The translations under genes and the position numbers were made by a program. Below the pieces are notes generated by a model, which searched no databases, was not told where the DNA came from, and saw nothing but the letters and a program-made list of their open reading frames with translations. From Phycisphaerae bacterium (GTDB taxonomy: Bacteria > Planctomycetota > Phycisphaerae > Phycisphaerales > UBA1924), in contig JAUILU010000001.1 in assembly GCA_030432905.1 (NCBI GenBank), positions 496,001-560,000 of the forward strand: 64,000 nucleotides of DNA, in the 5' to 3' direction. Of this stretch, positions 10,019 through 18,480 are shown piece by piece; positions within the stretch are counted from its first letter, which is position 1; the number at the start of each line of letters is the position of its first letter.

Positions 10019-10831
10019 TTACGGATACTCCTGCCTCGTCGGCCTGATCATCACATCATTCACATGCACCGCCGGCGGCTGGGTCACTGCGAACATGATC
10101 GATCGGCTGATGTCCTCGGCGGTGAGGACCGGGCTGATGGTGTCCATAAACGCGCCGAAGCCTTCCATCTCGTAGCCGGCGGACTCTTGGAATTCGGTGC
10201 GGACGATGCCGGGCTCGATGAGCGTGACGCGGACGCCGTGCTTTGCCATCTGTCGGCGGAGCGCCTCGGCGAGTGAATTCACCGCAAACTTCGTTGAGCC
10301 GTACATCGAGCTGAACGGGCTGATGTGCCTGCCGACGGTCGAGCCCAGCACGACGATGTCCCGGCTTGGGCCGCCGGTTTCGACGATCTTCTTCCACTGC
10401 GCCGCGAACGCATCGGGTTCGCTCGCCGGGTCGGGAAGTTGCTTGGCCATCCGGTTGGCGGTCTCACGCATGAGGTGGCTCGCGCCGAGGATGTTGGTGC
10501 GGACTACCTCCTCCCACTCCTCGGTGTTGGAATCGGTGACCGACCCGCGCAGCCCCCGGCCCGCATTGACCACGACGAGGTCGGCTTCTTGGCCGAACGT
10601 CGCAAGTGCGTGGTCAAGCAGCCTGACGCTCAGATCCGGGTCGCCCGCGTCGCCGGCGAGCACCGAGACCTGGCCCTCGGGGTAGGCCGATGCGATGTCT
10701 TGGAGCTTACTTTCGCGTCTTGCGTTGATGACGAGCCTCGCGCCCTGCTTGGCAAGGTCGTGAGTCAAGGCTTCCCCGATGCCGGCGCTGGCACCCGTGA
10801 CGATCGCGACTCGGTGTTCGAGTAGTCCCAT
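10019..10831 (-). CDS. Short-chain dehydrogenase/reductase
   Basis: 270 residues of classical SDR type. The cofactor motif 'TGASAGIG' is at residues 13-20, 'NAG' at about 89-91, the catalytic Ser is in 'VVLGSTVG', and 'YGSTK' supplies Tyr and Lys. 'NARRES' after strand 2 places an Arg where NADP(H) enzymes often bind the 2'-phosphate. The tail 'NDVMIRPTRQEYP' matches the SDR group that includes serine/3-hydroxy acid dehydrogenases (YdfG-like). Substrate unknown. Divergent from the endonuclease IV gene. Confidence 0.88.
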   Translation of the reverse strand: MGLLEHRVAIVTGASAGIGEALTHDLAKQGARLVINARRESKLQDIASAYPEGQVSVLAGDAGDPDLSVRLLDHALATFGQEADLVVVNAGRGLRGSVTDSNTEEWEEVVRTNILGASHLMRETANRMAKQLPDPASEPDAFAAQWKKIVETGGPSRDIVVLGSTVGRHISPFSSMYGSTKFAVNSLAEALRRQMAKHGVRVTLIEPGIVRTEFQESAGYEMEGFGAFMDTISPVLTAEDISRSIMFAVTQPPAVHVNDVMIRPTRQEYP

Positions 10832-10883
10832 GTAGATTCCTCCTGTTCGGGCATCGTATCCGCTTTTGTCCTACTGTCAGTTC

Positions 10884-11819
10884 ATGTTTGGATCACACCT
10901 CTCAGTCGCCGGCGGGATGGAGAATGCACTGAACGAGGCCGAGCAGCTCAAGCTCGACTGCGTGCAGGTGTTCACGAAAAACCAACGGCAGTGGAAGATC
11001 AAGCCGCTCTCTGACGAGCAGATCGAGAACTGGACAAGCGAGCTGGCGAGGCTGGGCTGGCATGACCCCAAAGGCCCCCACCGCTCGGTCAGCCACGCGA
11101 GCTACCTGATCAACCTCGCAAGCCCTGACGATGAACTCTGGGAGAAATCGATCGGTCTGATGCAGATCGAGATCGAGCGCTGCGATGCGCTGAAGATCCC
11201 GCTTCTCGTGCACCACCCCGGCGCGTTCACGACGAGCGACGAGGAGGCGGGCCTCAAGCGGATCGCCAAGGCATACAAGAAGCTGTTCAAGCTGACCAAG
11301 GGCGCCAAGGTCAGGATGTGCCTCGAGAATACGGTCGGCTCCGGGAGCAACCTCGGACGGACCTTCGAGCAGCTCGGCCAGCTCCGCGAGATGATCTCCA
11401 AAGAAACGAGCGAGCCCGAGCGGGTCGGATTCTGCTTCGACACCTGCCACGCCCATGCGGGGGGTTACGACATGTCGGATCGGACCAAGGCCGACGCCGC
11501 CCTCGACGACTTCGACCGGCTCTGCGGCCTCGAGAACCTGCTCTGCTTGCACCTGAATGACTCTCTGGGCGATCTTGGGAGCCGAAAGGATCGGCACGAG
11601 CACATCGGGCAGGGGACGCTGGGGATGGCTGGGGGCTGTTCTGGCGGGAAGAAGGTCCCGCTGGCAAAAACAGGCTTTGCCGCGGTCGTGAATCGACCTG
11701 AGCTGACCAATAGACCGATGATCATGGAGACGCCCAAGGGCGAAGATCCCAAGGGGACGCCGTGGGATACGATCAACGTCCGCAGGCTCCGGCGGTTGGT
11801 GGACTCACCCCGGACCTGA
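10884..11819 (+). CDS. nfo: Endonuclease IV (AP endonuclease)
   Basis: Cleaves DNA 5' of abasic sites in base-excision repair, using three metal ions in a TIM barrel. All family motifs are visible: 'GSHLSVAGG' at the start, 'LVHHPG', 'CLENT', 'FCFDTCHAHAGGYD', 'LHLNDS', 'DRHEHIGQG' and 'METPKG'. Start taken at ATG 10884, just before GSHLS, giving 311 residues; an upstream in-frame start would only add 'MSYCQF'. There is an insert 'GGCSGGKKVPLAK' of about 15 residues after the 'HIGQG' motif that most relatives lack. Confidence 0.95.
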   Translation: MFGSHLSVAGGMENALNEAEQLKLDCVQVFTKNQRQWKIKPLSDEQIENWTSELARLGWHDPKGPHRSVSHASYLINLASPDDELWEKSIGLMQIEIERCDALKIPLLVHHPGAFTTSDEEAGLKRIAKAYKKLFKLTKGAKVRMCLENTVGSGSNLGRTFEQLGQLREMISKETSEPERVGFCFDTCHAHAGGYDMSDRTKADAALDDFDRLCGLENLLCLHLNDSLGDLGSRKDRHEHIGQGTLGMAGGCSGGKKVPLAKTGFAAVVNRPELTNRPMIMETPKGEDPKGTPWDTINVRRLRRLVDSPRT

Positions 11820-11833
11820 AGTAGACCCAGATT

Positions 11834-12883
11834 ATGGGGATGGAATCCCCGCAGGTTCCGCAGGATCGCCGCGTGAAGTTGACCAAACTAGCTCTGATCT
11901 TCGTTGCCGCTTTGACGCTTACGCCCGCGTTGCCGGGCTGCTCGGGCGATGGCCCCGCGGGCGACGAGGCCCGGGTCAGCCGATCGAGGCTTGAGGCAGT
12001 CATCGATGCCGACGAAGCGACACAGCGCGCCAAGCTGCTGATGGCGTCGGGTCGGCTACGCGAAGCGCTCGACGAGTTCGAGCGCGCGGTCGAACTGGAC
12101 CCGCGCGCGGTCGACGCCCGGATCGGTATCGGCGATGTGTACAAGCAAGAGGGCGATCTGCCGAGAGCCGAGCGCTGGTACGGCCAGGCGGCGCAGGTCG
12201 GACCCGACGTCTTCGAGGCGCAGTACGCGCACGGCCTTGTCCTCCAGCTCATGCAGCGGTTCCAGGAAGCCATCCGTGCGTACCTGCGGGCGCTTCAGAT
12301 CAACCCGAGAGACTTCGACGCCAACATGAACATCGCGCTCGCGTTTGTTCAGGTTGGTCAGGCCGAACAGGGGCTGCCCTACGCGGTCCGCGCGGTTCGC
12401 TTGAATCCTGAGAGCGGGCCGGCGAACTACAACCTCGGCGTGGTGTACGCCTCGATCGGTCGTCACAACGACGCGATCACGAGCTACCGCCGAGCCTCGG
12501 AGTTCATGGGCACGAGCCCGCAGATCCTGATGGGCATCGCCGACAGCGAATCAGCGCTCGGCCAGTACACCGACTCGGCCCGCACGATCGAGCGGCTTGT
12601 CGCAACCGATCCCTCCGCAGACGCATACCACAGGCTCGGCTCGTCGCGGTTCAAGAACCGCGAGTACGAGGCATCGCTTCAGGCGTTCCGCAAGGCGCTC
12701 GAACTCGACGACCGCCACACCCCGGCGCTCAACGGCGTGTCGGTGTGCCTGCTGAATCAGTACCTGTGGTCGGAGAAGACGGATACGCAGGCGCTCGAGG
12801 CCGCTATCCGGGCGATGCGGCGGAGCCTTCAGATCAACCGCAACCAGCCCAAGATCGTCGAGCTTCTCACCCGCTTTAGCTAA
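11834..12883 (+). CDS. TPR-repeat lipoprotein
   Basis: Signal peptide with lipobox 'LPGC' at about residues 33-36 (a later GTG at 11873 would give a more typical signal length). Eight or so tetratricopeptide repeats follow, e.g. 'GRLREALDEFERAVELDP', 'GDLPRAERWYGQAAQVGP' and 'FQEAIRAYLRALQINP'. Likely a membrane-anchored scaffold of the cell envelope; partner unknown. It follows nfo by 14 bp and precedes queF by 20 bp, so the three are probably co-transcribed without an obvious functional link. Confidence 0.85.
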   Translation: MGMESPQVPQDRRVKLTKLALIFVAALTLTPALPGCSGDGPAGDEARVSRSRLEAVIDADEATQRAKLLMASGRLREALDEFERAVELDPRAVDARIGIGDVYKQEGDLPRAERWYGQAAQVGPDVFEAQYAHGLVLQLMQRFQEAIRAYLRALQINPRDFDANMNIALAFVQVGQAEQGLPYAVRAVRLNPESGPANYNLGVVYASIGRHNDAITSYRRASEFMGTSPQILMGIADSESALGQYTDSARTIERLVATDPSADAYHRLGSSRFKNREYEASLQAFRKALELDDRHTPALNGVSVCLLNQYLWSEKTDTQALEAAIRAMRRSLQINRNQPKIVELLTRFS

Positions 12884-12903
12884 CAAGACAGAGACCGCTA
12901 CCG

Positions 12904-13284
12904 ATGCCTGATACGAGCCTGCTTGAGTCGTTCCCGACGCCTTCAGATACACCGTTTGTGATCGAGCACACCTCGGAGGAGTTCACGAGTGTCTGCCCCG
13001 TCACGGGCCACCCGGACTTCGGCGAGGTCACGCTGATCTTCGAGCCGCGACCGGTCAGCGCGGGCGGCACGTGTGTCGAGCTCAAGAGCCTCAAGCTGTA
13101 CCTGCAGAGCTTCCGCAACGAGGGCATCTACTACGAAGCCGTCACAAACACGATCCGCGATCATCTTGCGCAGCTGATGGAGCCGACGTGGATGGTCGTG
13201 CGAACGGACTGGAAGGGCCGGGGCGGGATCAAATCCACCATCCGCGCGAAGGTCGGCGATGTGCCCGAAATCTGGCTCGTCTAG
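12904..13284 (+). CDS. queF: preQ0 reductase (7-cyano-7-deazaguanine reductase)
   Basis: NADPH-dependent reduction of the preQ0 nitrile to preQ1 in queuosine biosynthesis. The short 126-residue, single-domain (YkvM-type) form. Cys31 and Asp38 in 'SVCPVTGHPDFG' are the thioimide-forming Cys and general acid, with the family's spacing of 7. The QueF motif 'ELKSLKLYLQSFRNEG' follows at 59-74. No other queuosine gene lies nearby. Confidence 0.95.
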   Translation: MPDTSLLESFPTPSDTPFVIEHTSEEFTSVCPVTGHPDFGEVTLIFEPRPVSAGGTCVELKSLKLYLQSFRNEGIYYEAVTNTIRDHLAQLMEPTWMVVRTDWKGRGGIKSTIRAKVGDVPEIWLV

Positions 13285-13296
13285 TCGTGAGTTCAG

Positions 13297-13773
13297 CTAG
13301 GTACGTGTGAACACACCTTCCATGAAGCGAGTCCACGATCCGTCGGCGTTCTTCACCTGCGAACAAAATCGACGCTCGTTGGCAGAGACCATTTCGATGA
13401 TGTCTTGATAGTCGGCTGTCTTGTTCGGGTCTTCAAAGCCTGGCCCAGACGTATCGAGCGTCAGAACCTTGCCGGATTCATCGAGGTGCCCGTTGTAGAT
13501 GAACATATGAGTCATCGGGGAACCGACCCAGTTACCGACAAACGCGTTCTGTCTTGGATCGTACCCGAGCGTCGTGATCGCGATCATGCTGGAGCCGTCG
13601 GGAAGCGGGCTAGTAAGCTCGCCTACGACCCAGAGCTTGCCGAGTTGGCGGAAGGACTCTGTGCCCTTCATCCCGCTCTTCTCTCCGTCAGGCATGGTTG
13701 CTTCGTGCTCAAACGCCCAGTCGCCGAGGAGTTGTTCAAGCCATTCGTGCTGTTTCTCGGCTTGTTCTTGCAT
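13297..13773 (-). CDS. DUF1579-family protein
   Basis: 158 residues from the ATG at 13773, chosen because the reading upstream overlaps the neighbouring gene in another frame. The pattern 'EWLEQLLGDWAFEHEATMPDG', 'SFRQLGKLWVVGE' and 'TTLGYDPRQNAFVGNWV' is that of DUF1579, small cytosolic beta-barrel proteins with lipocalin-like features. Biochemical role unknown. The next gene upstream (SnoaL-like) is on the same strand 32 bp away; such pairs are common and suggest a small stress or ligand-binding operon. Confidence 0.8.
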   Translation of the reverse strand: MQEQAEKQHEWLEQLLGDWAFEHEATMPDGEKSGMKGTESFRQLGKLWVVGELTSPLPDGSSMIAITTLGYDPRQNAFVGNWVGSPMTHMFIYNGHLDESGKVLTLDTSGPGFEDPNKTADYQDIIEMVSANERRFCSQVKNADGSWTRFMEGVFTRT

Positions 13774-13805
13774 CGGTCTGTCCTTGTGATCTGGGAATGG
13801 TTTGC

Positions 13806-14192
13806 TTAGCAGTCCATGCCGTAGAAGAACTTGGCTTCTGAGATCTTGTCGCCCGTGACGGTGTAGAGGCACTGCTCGGTCATCTTCATGCGTTGGCCCG
13901 CCATCGGGCCTTCGCCGGGCGTGGTGTCGATCATCATCTCGCAGATGAACTGGTCGCCGTTGACGAGCGGCTTGGCGCAGGAGAAATCGTGAACCTCGTT
14001 TGTTTTCTCCCAGTGGTCGCTCATGTCCAGGAGCTTGTCCTTGCCCTCGAGGATGCGCGGATAGGGCATGTCGGGCATCTCCACCGCCTCAACGTGGCGG
14101 GCGTTGTCGGCGTACAGCTCGACCATCGTCTCACGGAAGTTGCCAGAGCTGACAAGCTCATGGAATCGGTTGGCGACGTCTTGGGTGCTCAT
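13806..14192 (-). CDS. SnoaL-like (NTF2-fold) protein
   Basis: 128 residues: helical start 'DVANRFHELVSSGNFRETMVELYADNARHVEA', then beta strands ending 'GDKISEAKFFYGMDC', as in SnoaL-like NTF2-fold proteins. These are small ligand-binding or isomerase folds; no function can be assigned. Start ATG 14192 with AGGAG upstream. Same strand and probable operon with the DUF1579 gene. Confidence 0.8.
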   Translation of the reverse strand: MSTQDVANRFHELVSSGNFRETMVELYADNARHVEAVEMPDMPYPRILEGKDKLLDMSDHWEKTNEVHDFSCAKPLVNGDQFICEMMIDTTPGEGPMAGQRMKMTEQCLYTVTGDKISEAKFFYGMDC

Positions 14193-14327
14193 CGGGCTGC
14201 TCCTAAGTTGGTGTGAATCTCTGCATCGGAAGCGGCTGGCAGTGTACCAAGAAGGCTCGCTTCCGGGCCTAGCATCCTGCCACGCGGGGCTCGGCCCGCA
14301 CTAGATGAGCAAAATTCTGGAGAGCGC

Positions 14328-15329
14328 ATGAGCACCCACGCATCAGGACCACGCCGATTCATCAACCAGCTAACAGGGCAGGAGCGAGTCAGCGGCGCGT
14401 TCGCGATCGCCAACGCTCAGATCGGCAGGACCCGGCAGGACAAGCCCTACCTTCGCTGCCTGCTGCGTGACAAGACGGGCGAGCTTTCCGGGCGGATGTG
14501 GTCGATCGATGAGCAGACGTTCCGCAGGCTCCCGACCGAGGGCTTTGTATGGGTCGAAGGCGAGACCCAGCCGTACCAAGGCGATCTCCAGCTCATCATC
14601 CACAACATCGACCCGATCGAGCCCTCGCCCGAGCAGCTGACCGAACTCCTGCCCACGACGGACAATGACGTCAACGCGATGTTCGCCGAGGTCAAGAAGA
14701 TTCTGGGTGAGCTCGAGCACCCGGCGATGAAGGCGCTCGCGGAGACGTACCTCGCCGACGAGTACCTCATGGACAGGTTCCGTTTGGCGCCCGCGGCAAA
14801 GAGCATGCACCACGCGTACCTCGGCGGGCTGCTTGAGCACACACTCAACCTGATGCGCCTCGCGTCGCTTGTCTGCCCGCTCTACCCAAAAATCAACAAG
14901 GACATCGTCGTGTTCGGCCTCTTCATCCACGACCTCGGCAAAACACGCGAGCTGGTATACGACAAGTCGTTCAGCTACTCGGACATGGGCGAGCTCGTGG
15001 GCCACATCGTCGAGGGGGCGCATATGCTCCGCGACAAGGTGCAAGAAATGATCCACAGCACAGGCCAGCGACTCCCCGCGGGCACGGCACTCGTTCTCGA
15101 GCACATCGTGCTGTCGCACCACGGCATCCCGGAGTACGGCGCTGCAAAGATCCCCGCGACGCCCGAAGCGATCCTTGTTTCGATGCTCGACAACGTTGAC
15201 GCCAAGACGACCATCGCGATCGAAGCCGCACGGCCCGACCGCGAGGCACAGTTCGACCTCGGCGGCAACTTCACTCAGAAGCAATGGGCGCTCGACACCA
15301 AGCTCTACAGGCCAGACCCACTCGCGTAA
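14328..15329 (+). CDS. OB-fold + HD-domain 3'-5' exoribonuclease-like protein (YhaM type)
   Basis: 333 residues. Residues about 20-105 form an OB-fold nucleic-acid-binding domain ('CLLRDKTGELSGRMW', 'VWVEGETQPYQGDLQL'). The HD domain follows: 'HHAYLGGLLEHTLNLM', 'FIHDLGKTRE' with the HD pair, 'GHIVEGAHML' and 'LSHHG'. This is the arrangement of YhaM/Cbf1, a Mn-dependent 3'-5' exonuclease acting on RNA and ssDNA. RBS GGAG lies before the ATG. It is followed after 52 bp by the LON-domain gene. Confidence 0.88.
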   Translation: MSTHASGPRRFINQLTGQERVSGAFAIANAQIGRTRQDKPYLRCLLRDKTGELSGRMWSIDEQTFRRLPTEGFVWVEGETQPYQGDLQLIIHNIDPIEPSPEQLTELLPTTDNDVNAMFAEVKKILGELEHPAMKALAETYLADEYLMDRFRLAPAAKSMHHAYLGGLLEHTLNLMRLASLVCPLYPKINKDIVVFGLFIHDLGKTRELVYDKSFSYSDMGELVGHIVEGAHMLRDKVQEMIHSTGQRLPAGTALVLEHIVLSHHGIPEYGAAKIPATPEAILVSMLDNVDAKTTIAIEAARPDREAQFDLGGNFTQKQWALDTKLYRPDPLA

Positions 15330-15381
15330 GCCGTCAGAGAGCTGTGCTGGGTTTGATTCGCGTGTGTGATACACTGTTTCT

Positions 15382-16083
15382 ATGAGCTACGAGCAGCAAG
15401 TCCGGGTGAACTTTGGGAAGCCGATGCCGTTGTTCCCGCTGCCCGAGGCTGTGCTGATCCCTCAGCAGGTGATCCCACTGCACATCTTTGAGGAGCGGTA
15501 CATCCAGATGGTCTCGCACGCGCTCGACGGTGCGGGGCAGATTGCGATGGCTGTGGTCGATCCCAAAGGCGGCTCTGATTCTGGAAGGCCCTCGCTCAGG
15601 CCGGCGGTGTGCGTCGGACAGATCATGCAGCACGAGACGCTGCGCGGCGGCCGGTTCGAGATCCTGCTCCAAGGCGTGTGCCGGGCGAAGATCGCCAAGG
15701 AGATGCCCGACGACGGCTCGACGCTCTACCGCGAGGCGCACCTGAACCCGGTCGAGGACGCCGAGCCCGACGAGGAGGTGCTCCAGCCGATCCGCGAGTG
15801 GGTGCAGGACGAATTGACCACCGGCGACCTTGCTCGGTTCGAGTCAGCGGGCGACCTGCTGGACTACATACGCGACGAACGGATCTCGACGCCGACCTTA
15901 CTTGAGTTGATCTCGTTCACGCTCTTCGATGATGCGGATCTGCGATACAAGCTGCTCGACGAGGGCAACCCCGAGGCGCGGTCGGAGATCATCAAGACCG
16001 AGCTTGAGCGTACGAGCAAAATGCTCCGGCTCGCAAGACACCAGCGTCCCGAGGATTGGCCGAAGGGGATGAGCTGGAACTGA
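15382..16083 (+). CDS. LON substrate-binding-domain protein without protease
   Basis: 233 residues covering only the N-terminal LON domain (PF02190-like): 'PMPLFPLPEAVLIPQQVIPLHIFEERYIQMV' with the typical 'LPLHIFE.RY' signature, then 'HETLRGGRFEILLQGVCRAKI'. No ATPase or protease domain follows. Stand-alone LON-domain proteins are widespread; their target is not established. Helical C-terminus ends with 'RPEDWPKGMSWN'. Confidence 0.88.
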   Translation: MSYEQQVRVNFGKPMPLFPLPEAVLIPQQVIPLHIFEERYIQMVSHALDGAGQIAMAVVDPKGGSDSGRPSLRPAVCVGQIMQHETLRGGRFEILLQGVCRAKIAKEMPDDGSTLYREAHLNPVEDAEPDEEVLQPIREWVQDELTTGDLARFESAGDLLDYIRDERISTPTLLELISFTLFDDADLRYKLLDEGNPEARSEIIKTELERTSKMLRLARHQRPEDWPKGMSWN

Positions 16084-16118
16084 CTTGTTCCTAGACAACA
16101 AACTAACTGCTAGGTCAT

Positions 16119-16460
16119 TTGTTGCAAACGAAGATTCCACCCAAGCATCTGAGCGACCAGAGGTACAAGCTTTGGTTCCCCTTCCTTATAGGATTGCTAG
16201 GTTCGCTTGGACTGTCCAGCTTGATATTCGAAACCGCCTATCACTGCACACTACTGGTGCTCACTCCGGTTCCATTTGCAGCCGGTTGTGTCATTTCAGG
16301 GCGGATGGAAATTCGGCTCAGTCGACGAATGAAAGAAGGAAGATGCTGGTCCTGCGGCTACTCACTGGCAGGCTTGGTTCGCACTGAGGAGAGCAGCATG
16401 AACGAAGTTTGCTGCCCTGAGTGCGGATCGCCAGTTCTTGTCATGGAAGATGTCGACTAG
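16119..16460 (+). CDS. Small membrane protein with C-terminal zinc ribbon
   Basis: 113 residues from a TTG start at 16119; no ATG is available in frame before the first membrane segment. Two hydrophobic segments ('WFPFLIGLLGSLGLSSLIF' and 'CTLLVLTPVPFAAGCVI') are followed by a cytosolic tail with CWSCGYSLAGL ... CCPECGSPV, a four-Cys zinc ribbon common as the tail of planctomycete membrane proteins. Function unknown. Its 3' end overlaps the convergent gene by 4 bp. Confidence 0.6.
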   Translation: MLQTKIPPKHLSDQRYKLWFPFLIGLLGSLGLSSLIFETAYHCTLLVLTPVPFAAGCVISGRMEIRLSRRMKEGRCWSCGYSLAGLVRTEESSMNEVCCPECGSPVLVMEDVD

Positions 16461-17197
16461 AACGAACCCGGATGATCGTGGCCTCGCCGGCGCTCGTGTG
16501 TCGGGGCTGGCTCATAGAGCGCCTCTTCCGCGGCACGCTCAAGCGCTTGATGCAGCTTCTCGTGCTCGTTGAACGCGTCGATGCGTTCGAGCAGGTCGAG
16601 CACGCGGTGGGCGGCTGGCTCGTCGGGATCGACACTCGCGATCGCAGCGTCGCCGAGCGCTTCGGCGGCGGACTGGAACCATGACAGCTCGATCGGTTTG
16701 GTGATCTCGTCGCGCGTGATGCAGCCCTCTTTGGAAACGACGCCCGCGGGCGGATCGACCTTGGTGCGTACGGTCAACGCGCCGACCGCGGAGATGGGCC
16801 ATTTGCCGTCTTTGGTCATCGGCTCGCGTGTGAGGATGAACACGTCGATGCCCCGGCGGAGTGCAGATTCACGGAAGGTTCTGGCCTCGGCGGCGATCAG
16901 CGGCGGCTGAAACAGATAACAGCCAGGCACTGGCTTGGCTCGGAGTTGCGCTTGCGTATCAACGAGCCGAACGGTGTTCGAGTCGGTCGCGGTCTGGCGC
17001 CGGAGCCTGCGGGATTCCTGGAGAGGAAGGACGATCCTGCCGAGCCTGTCCCAGTCGCTCTCACGCACGGCGATCTCGATCGCGCGGAGGCAGAGCATCT
17101 CGCACTCGATGGACTTCATCTCGACCAGCAGCTTGCTGGCCTTGTCCATGATCTCGTCGATGCGGTTCACTGAGGCTGGTTCACTCATGACACTCAC
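16457..17197 (-). CDS. Conserved hypothetical protein, 246 aa
   Basis: Start taken at GTG 17197, which has GGAG 6 nt upstream; ATG 17188 is the alternative. The N-terminal ~70 residues are helical ('IDEIMDKASKLLVEMKSIECEMLCLRAIEIAV'), resembling a TPR-like hairpin. A mixed alpha/beta middle follows ('GIDVFILTREP') and a His/Arg-rich tail. No family recognised. It is the last gene of the minus-strand run that starts with the GT2 gene; gaps to its neighbours are short (39 bp). Confidence 0.6.
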   Translation of the reverse strand: MSVMSEPASVNRIDEIMDKASKLLVEMKSIECEMLCLRAIEIAVRESDWDRLGRIVLPLQESRRLRRQTATDSNTVRLVDTQAQLRAKPVPGCYLFQPPLIAAEARTFRESALRRGIDVFILTREPMTKDGKWPISAVGALTVRTKVDPPAGVVSKEGCITRDEITKPIELSWFQSAAEALGDAAIASVDPDEPAAHRVLDLLERIDAFNEHEKLHQALERAAEEALYEPAPTHERRRGHDHPGSF

Positions 17198-17236
17198 GGG
17201 GCACTCCGATCTATCGTATTCCTCGGAATACGCCGA

Positions 17237-17860
17237 TCACTGTTGCGTCAGTGCCTCCGCGGAGAAGGCGAGGACCCGTGCCCATTGCTGAGCCATCGGC
17301 TCTAGCTCATACCCGACCGCGTCGGCCAGGGATGCAAGATCGTGGTCTTCGAGGCTCCTGCGGACCTCGCGGAGCTGTTCGCTCAGCTCGGCGAAGAGTG
17401 TGTTCAGGCTCTTGCCCTGTGCGATGTCTTCTGGGATGGTAAGTGTGCCCGGGTCGAGGTTGAGAAGGCCGTAGCCGCGGGCGAGCACGTCCTGGACGCC
17501 TTGCCAAACTGCGAGGGTCTCGCCGAGCTGGTTGAGGGCTTTGGGTGCATCCTCGCCGCCTTGGAGCTGGTCCGCGATGTCGGTGTGAGCCTGTCGTGTC
17601 GCGGAGAGGGCCTCGGCGGCGTCGAAGAGCGACTGCTGGACGAGCTGCACCGGGTCGGCGGAAACGAACTCGATGTTGGAATCCGGGATCGGATCGGTCG
17701 AGGCGTTCTCGAGTTGGTTGCCCAGGACGGGCTGGCCGTCAACGACTACCTCCACGATGGTTCGGCCCTGTTTCTCGGCGACCTCGACAGCGGCGGACAT
17801 GGCGCCCGCGAGCGACTCGTCAACAACATCGATCGGGTTCTGATCCAGCAGGACATTCAT
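17237..17860 (-). CDS. Conserved hypothetical protein, 207 aa
   Basis: Predominantly helical, acidic, no signal peptide or membrane segment. Start ATG 17860. The N-terminal ~50 residues ('GRTIVEVVVDGQPVLGNQLEN') could be a small beta-grasp or swivelling element; the rest reads as long helices with regular hydrophobic spacing. No motif recognised. Lies 29 bp after the lipid-A N-domain gene on the same strand, and 39 bp before the 246-aa gene. Confidence 0.6.
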   Translation of the reverse strand: MNVLLDQNPIDVVDESLAGAMSAAVEVAEKQGRTIVEVVVDGQPVLGNQLENASTDPIPDSNIEFVSADPVQLVQQSLFDAAEALSATRQAHTDIADQLQGGEDAPKALNQLGETLAVWQGVQDVLARGYGLLNLDPGTLTIPEDIAQGKSLNTLFAELSEQLREVRRSLEDHDLASLADAVGYELEPMAQQWARVLAFSAEALTQQ

Positions 17861-17889
17861 CGGCTACGCCTCCGCGGCCGAGGCGCTTC

Positions 17890-18480
17890 TCAGGCGGCCG
17901 GCTCTTCCTCTAACTGTCGGTCCCCGCGCTGTTTCTGCTTGTAAATCAGGCGAAGATTCCGGGCGTAGATGACGATCCCGGTCGATTGGCCGAGCACGCC
18001 CACGACGTCAACGCGCCAGACAAAGTAGGTGAACAGGAAGACACCGCCGACAAAGCTGAACCACCAGAATATCTCGGGCACCTGGCTCTGCCTGCTCTTC
18101 TCGCTCACGACCCACTGCACGAACATCCGCCCGAAGAACGCGGCCTGACCCACAAGCCCCACCGCGACCCACAGGAAGTTTGTCCAAGTGGAGATGTTGA
18201 AGAAGCCCATGACCCGTCGCTCGAATGCGGGCCTTGCGTTCCATGCGTCGATCTGCTGCTGGATGAGCCTGTCTTTCTCCGAGCCTGAGACGATGCCTGC
18301 GCTCACAAGCTCGGGCGGCGCGACGAACTCGTAGCCCGCGTCGTGGAGCTTGAGCTTGATCTCTTTGGAGCCGACTTTGACCTCGAAGTCGTACGATTCG
18401 CGCGAGAGCGCGGGCATGAGCACGAGCCACATGCCGACGAAGATGAGCGCGACCATCGCGATGATCGGGCCGGGCTTCAC
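17890..18480 (-). CDS. Lipid A biosynthesis N-terminal (LAB_N) domain membrane protein
   Basis: 196 residues. An N-terminal membrane segment (about 5-25) is followed by ~80 polar residues. The LAB_N domain covers about 105-185: 'NFLWVAVGLVGQAAFFGRMFVQWVVSEKSRQS' and 'FWWFSFVGGVFLFTYFVWRVDVVGVLGQ'. This domain occurs alone or fused to lipid-modifying glycosyltransferases and is thought to act in membrane lipid-linked sugar handling. Its start codon overlaps the stop of the GT2 gene (ATGA, 18477-18480), so the two are translationally coupled and probably work together. Confidence 0.85.
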   Translation of the reverse strand: MKPGPIIAMVALIFVGMWLVLMPALSRESYDFEVKVGSKEIKLKLHDAGYEFVAPPELVSAGIVSGSEKDRLIQQQIDAWNARPAFERRVMGFFNISTWTNFLWVAVGLVGQAAFFGRMFVQWVVSEKSRQSQVPEIFWWFSFVGGVFLFTYFVWRVDVVGVLGQSTGIVIYARNLRLIYKQKQRGDRQLEEEPAA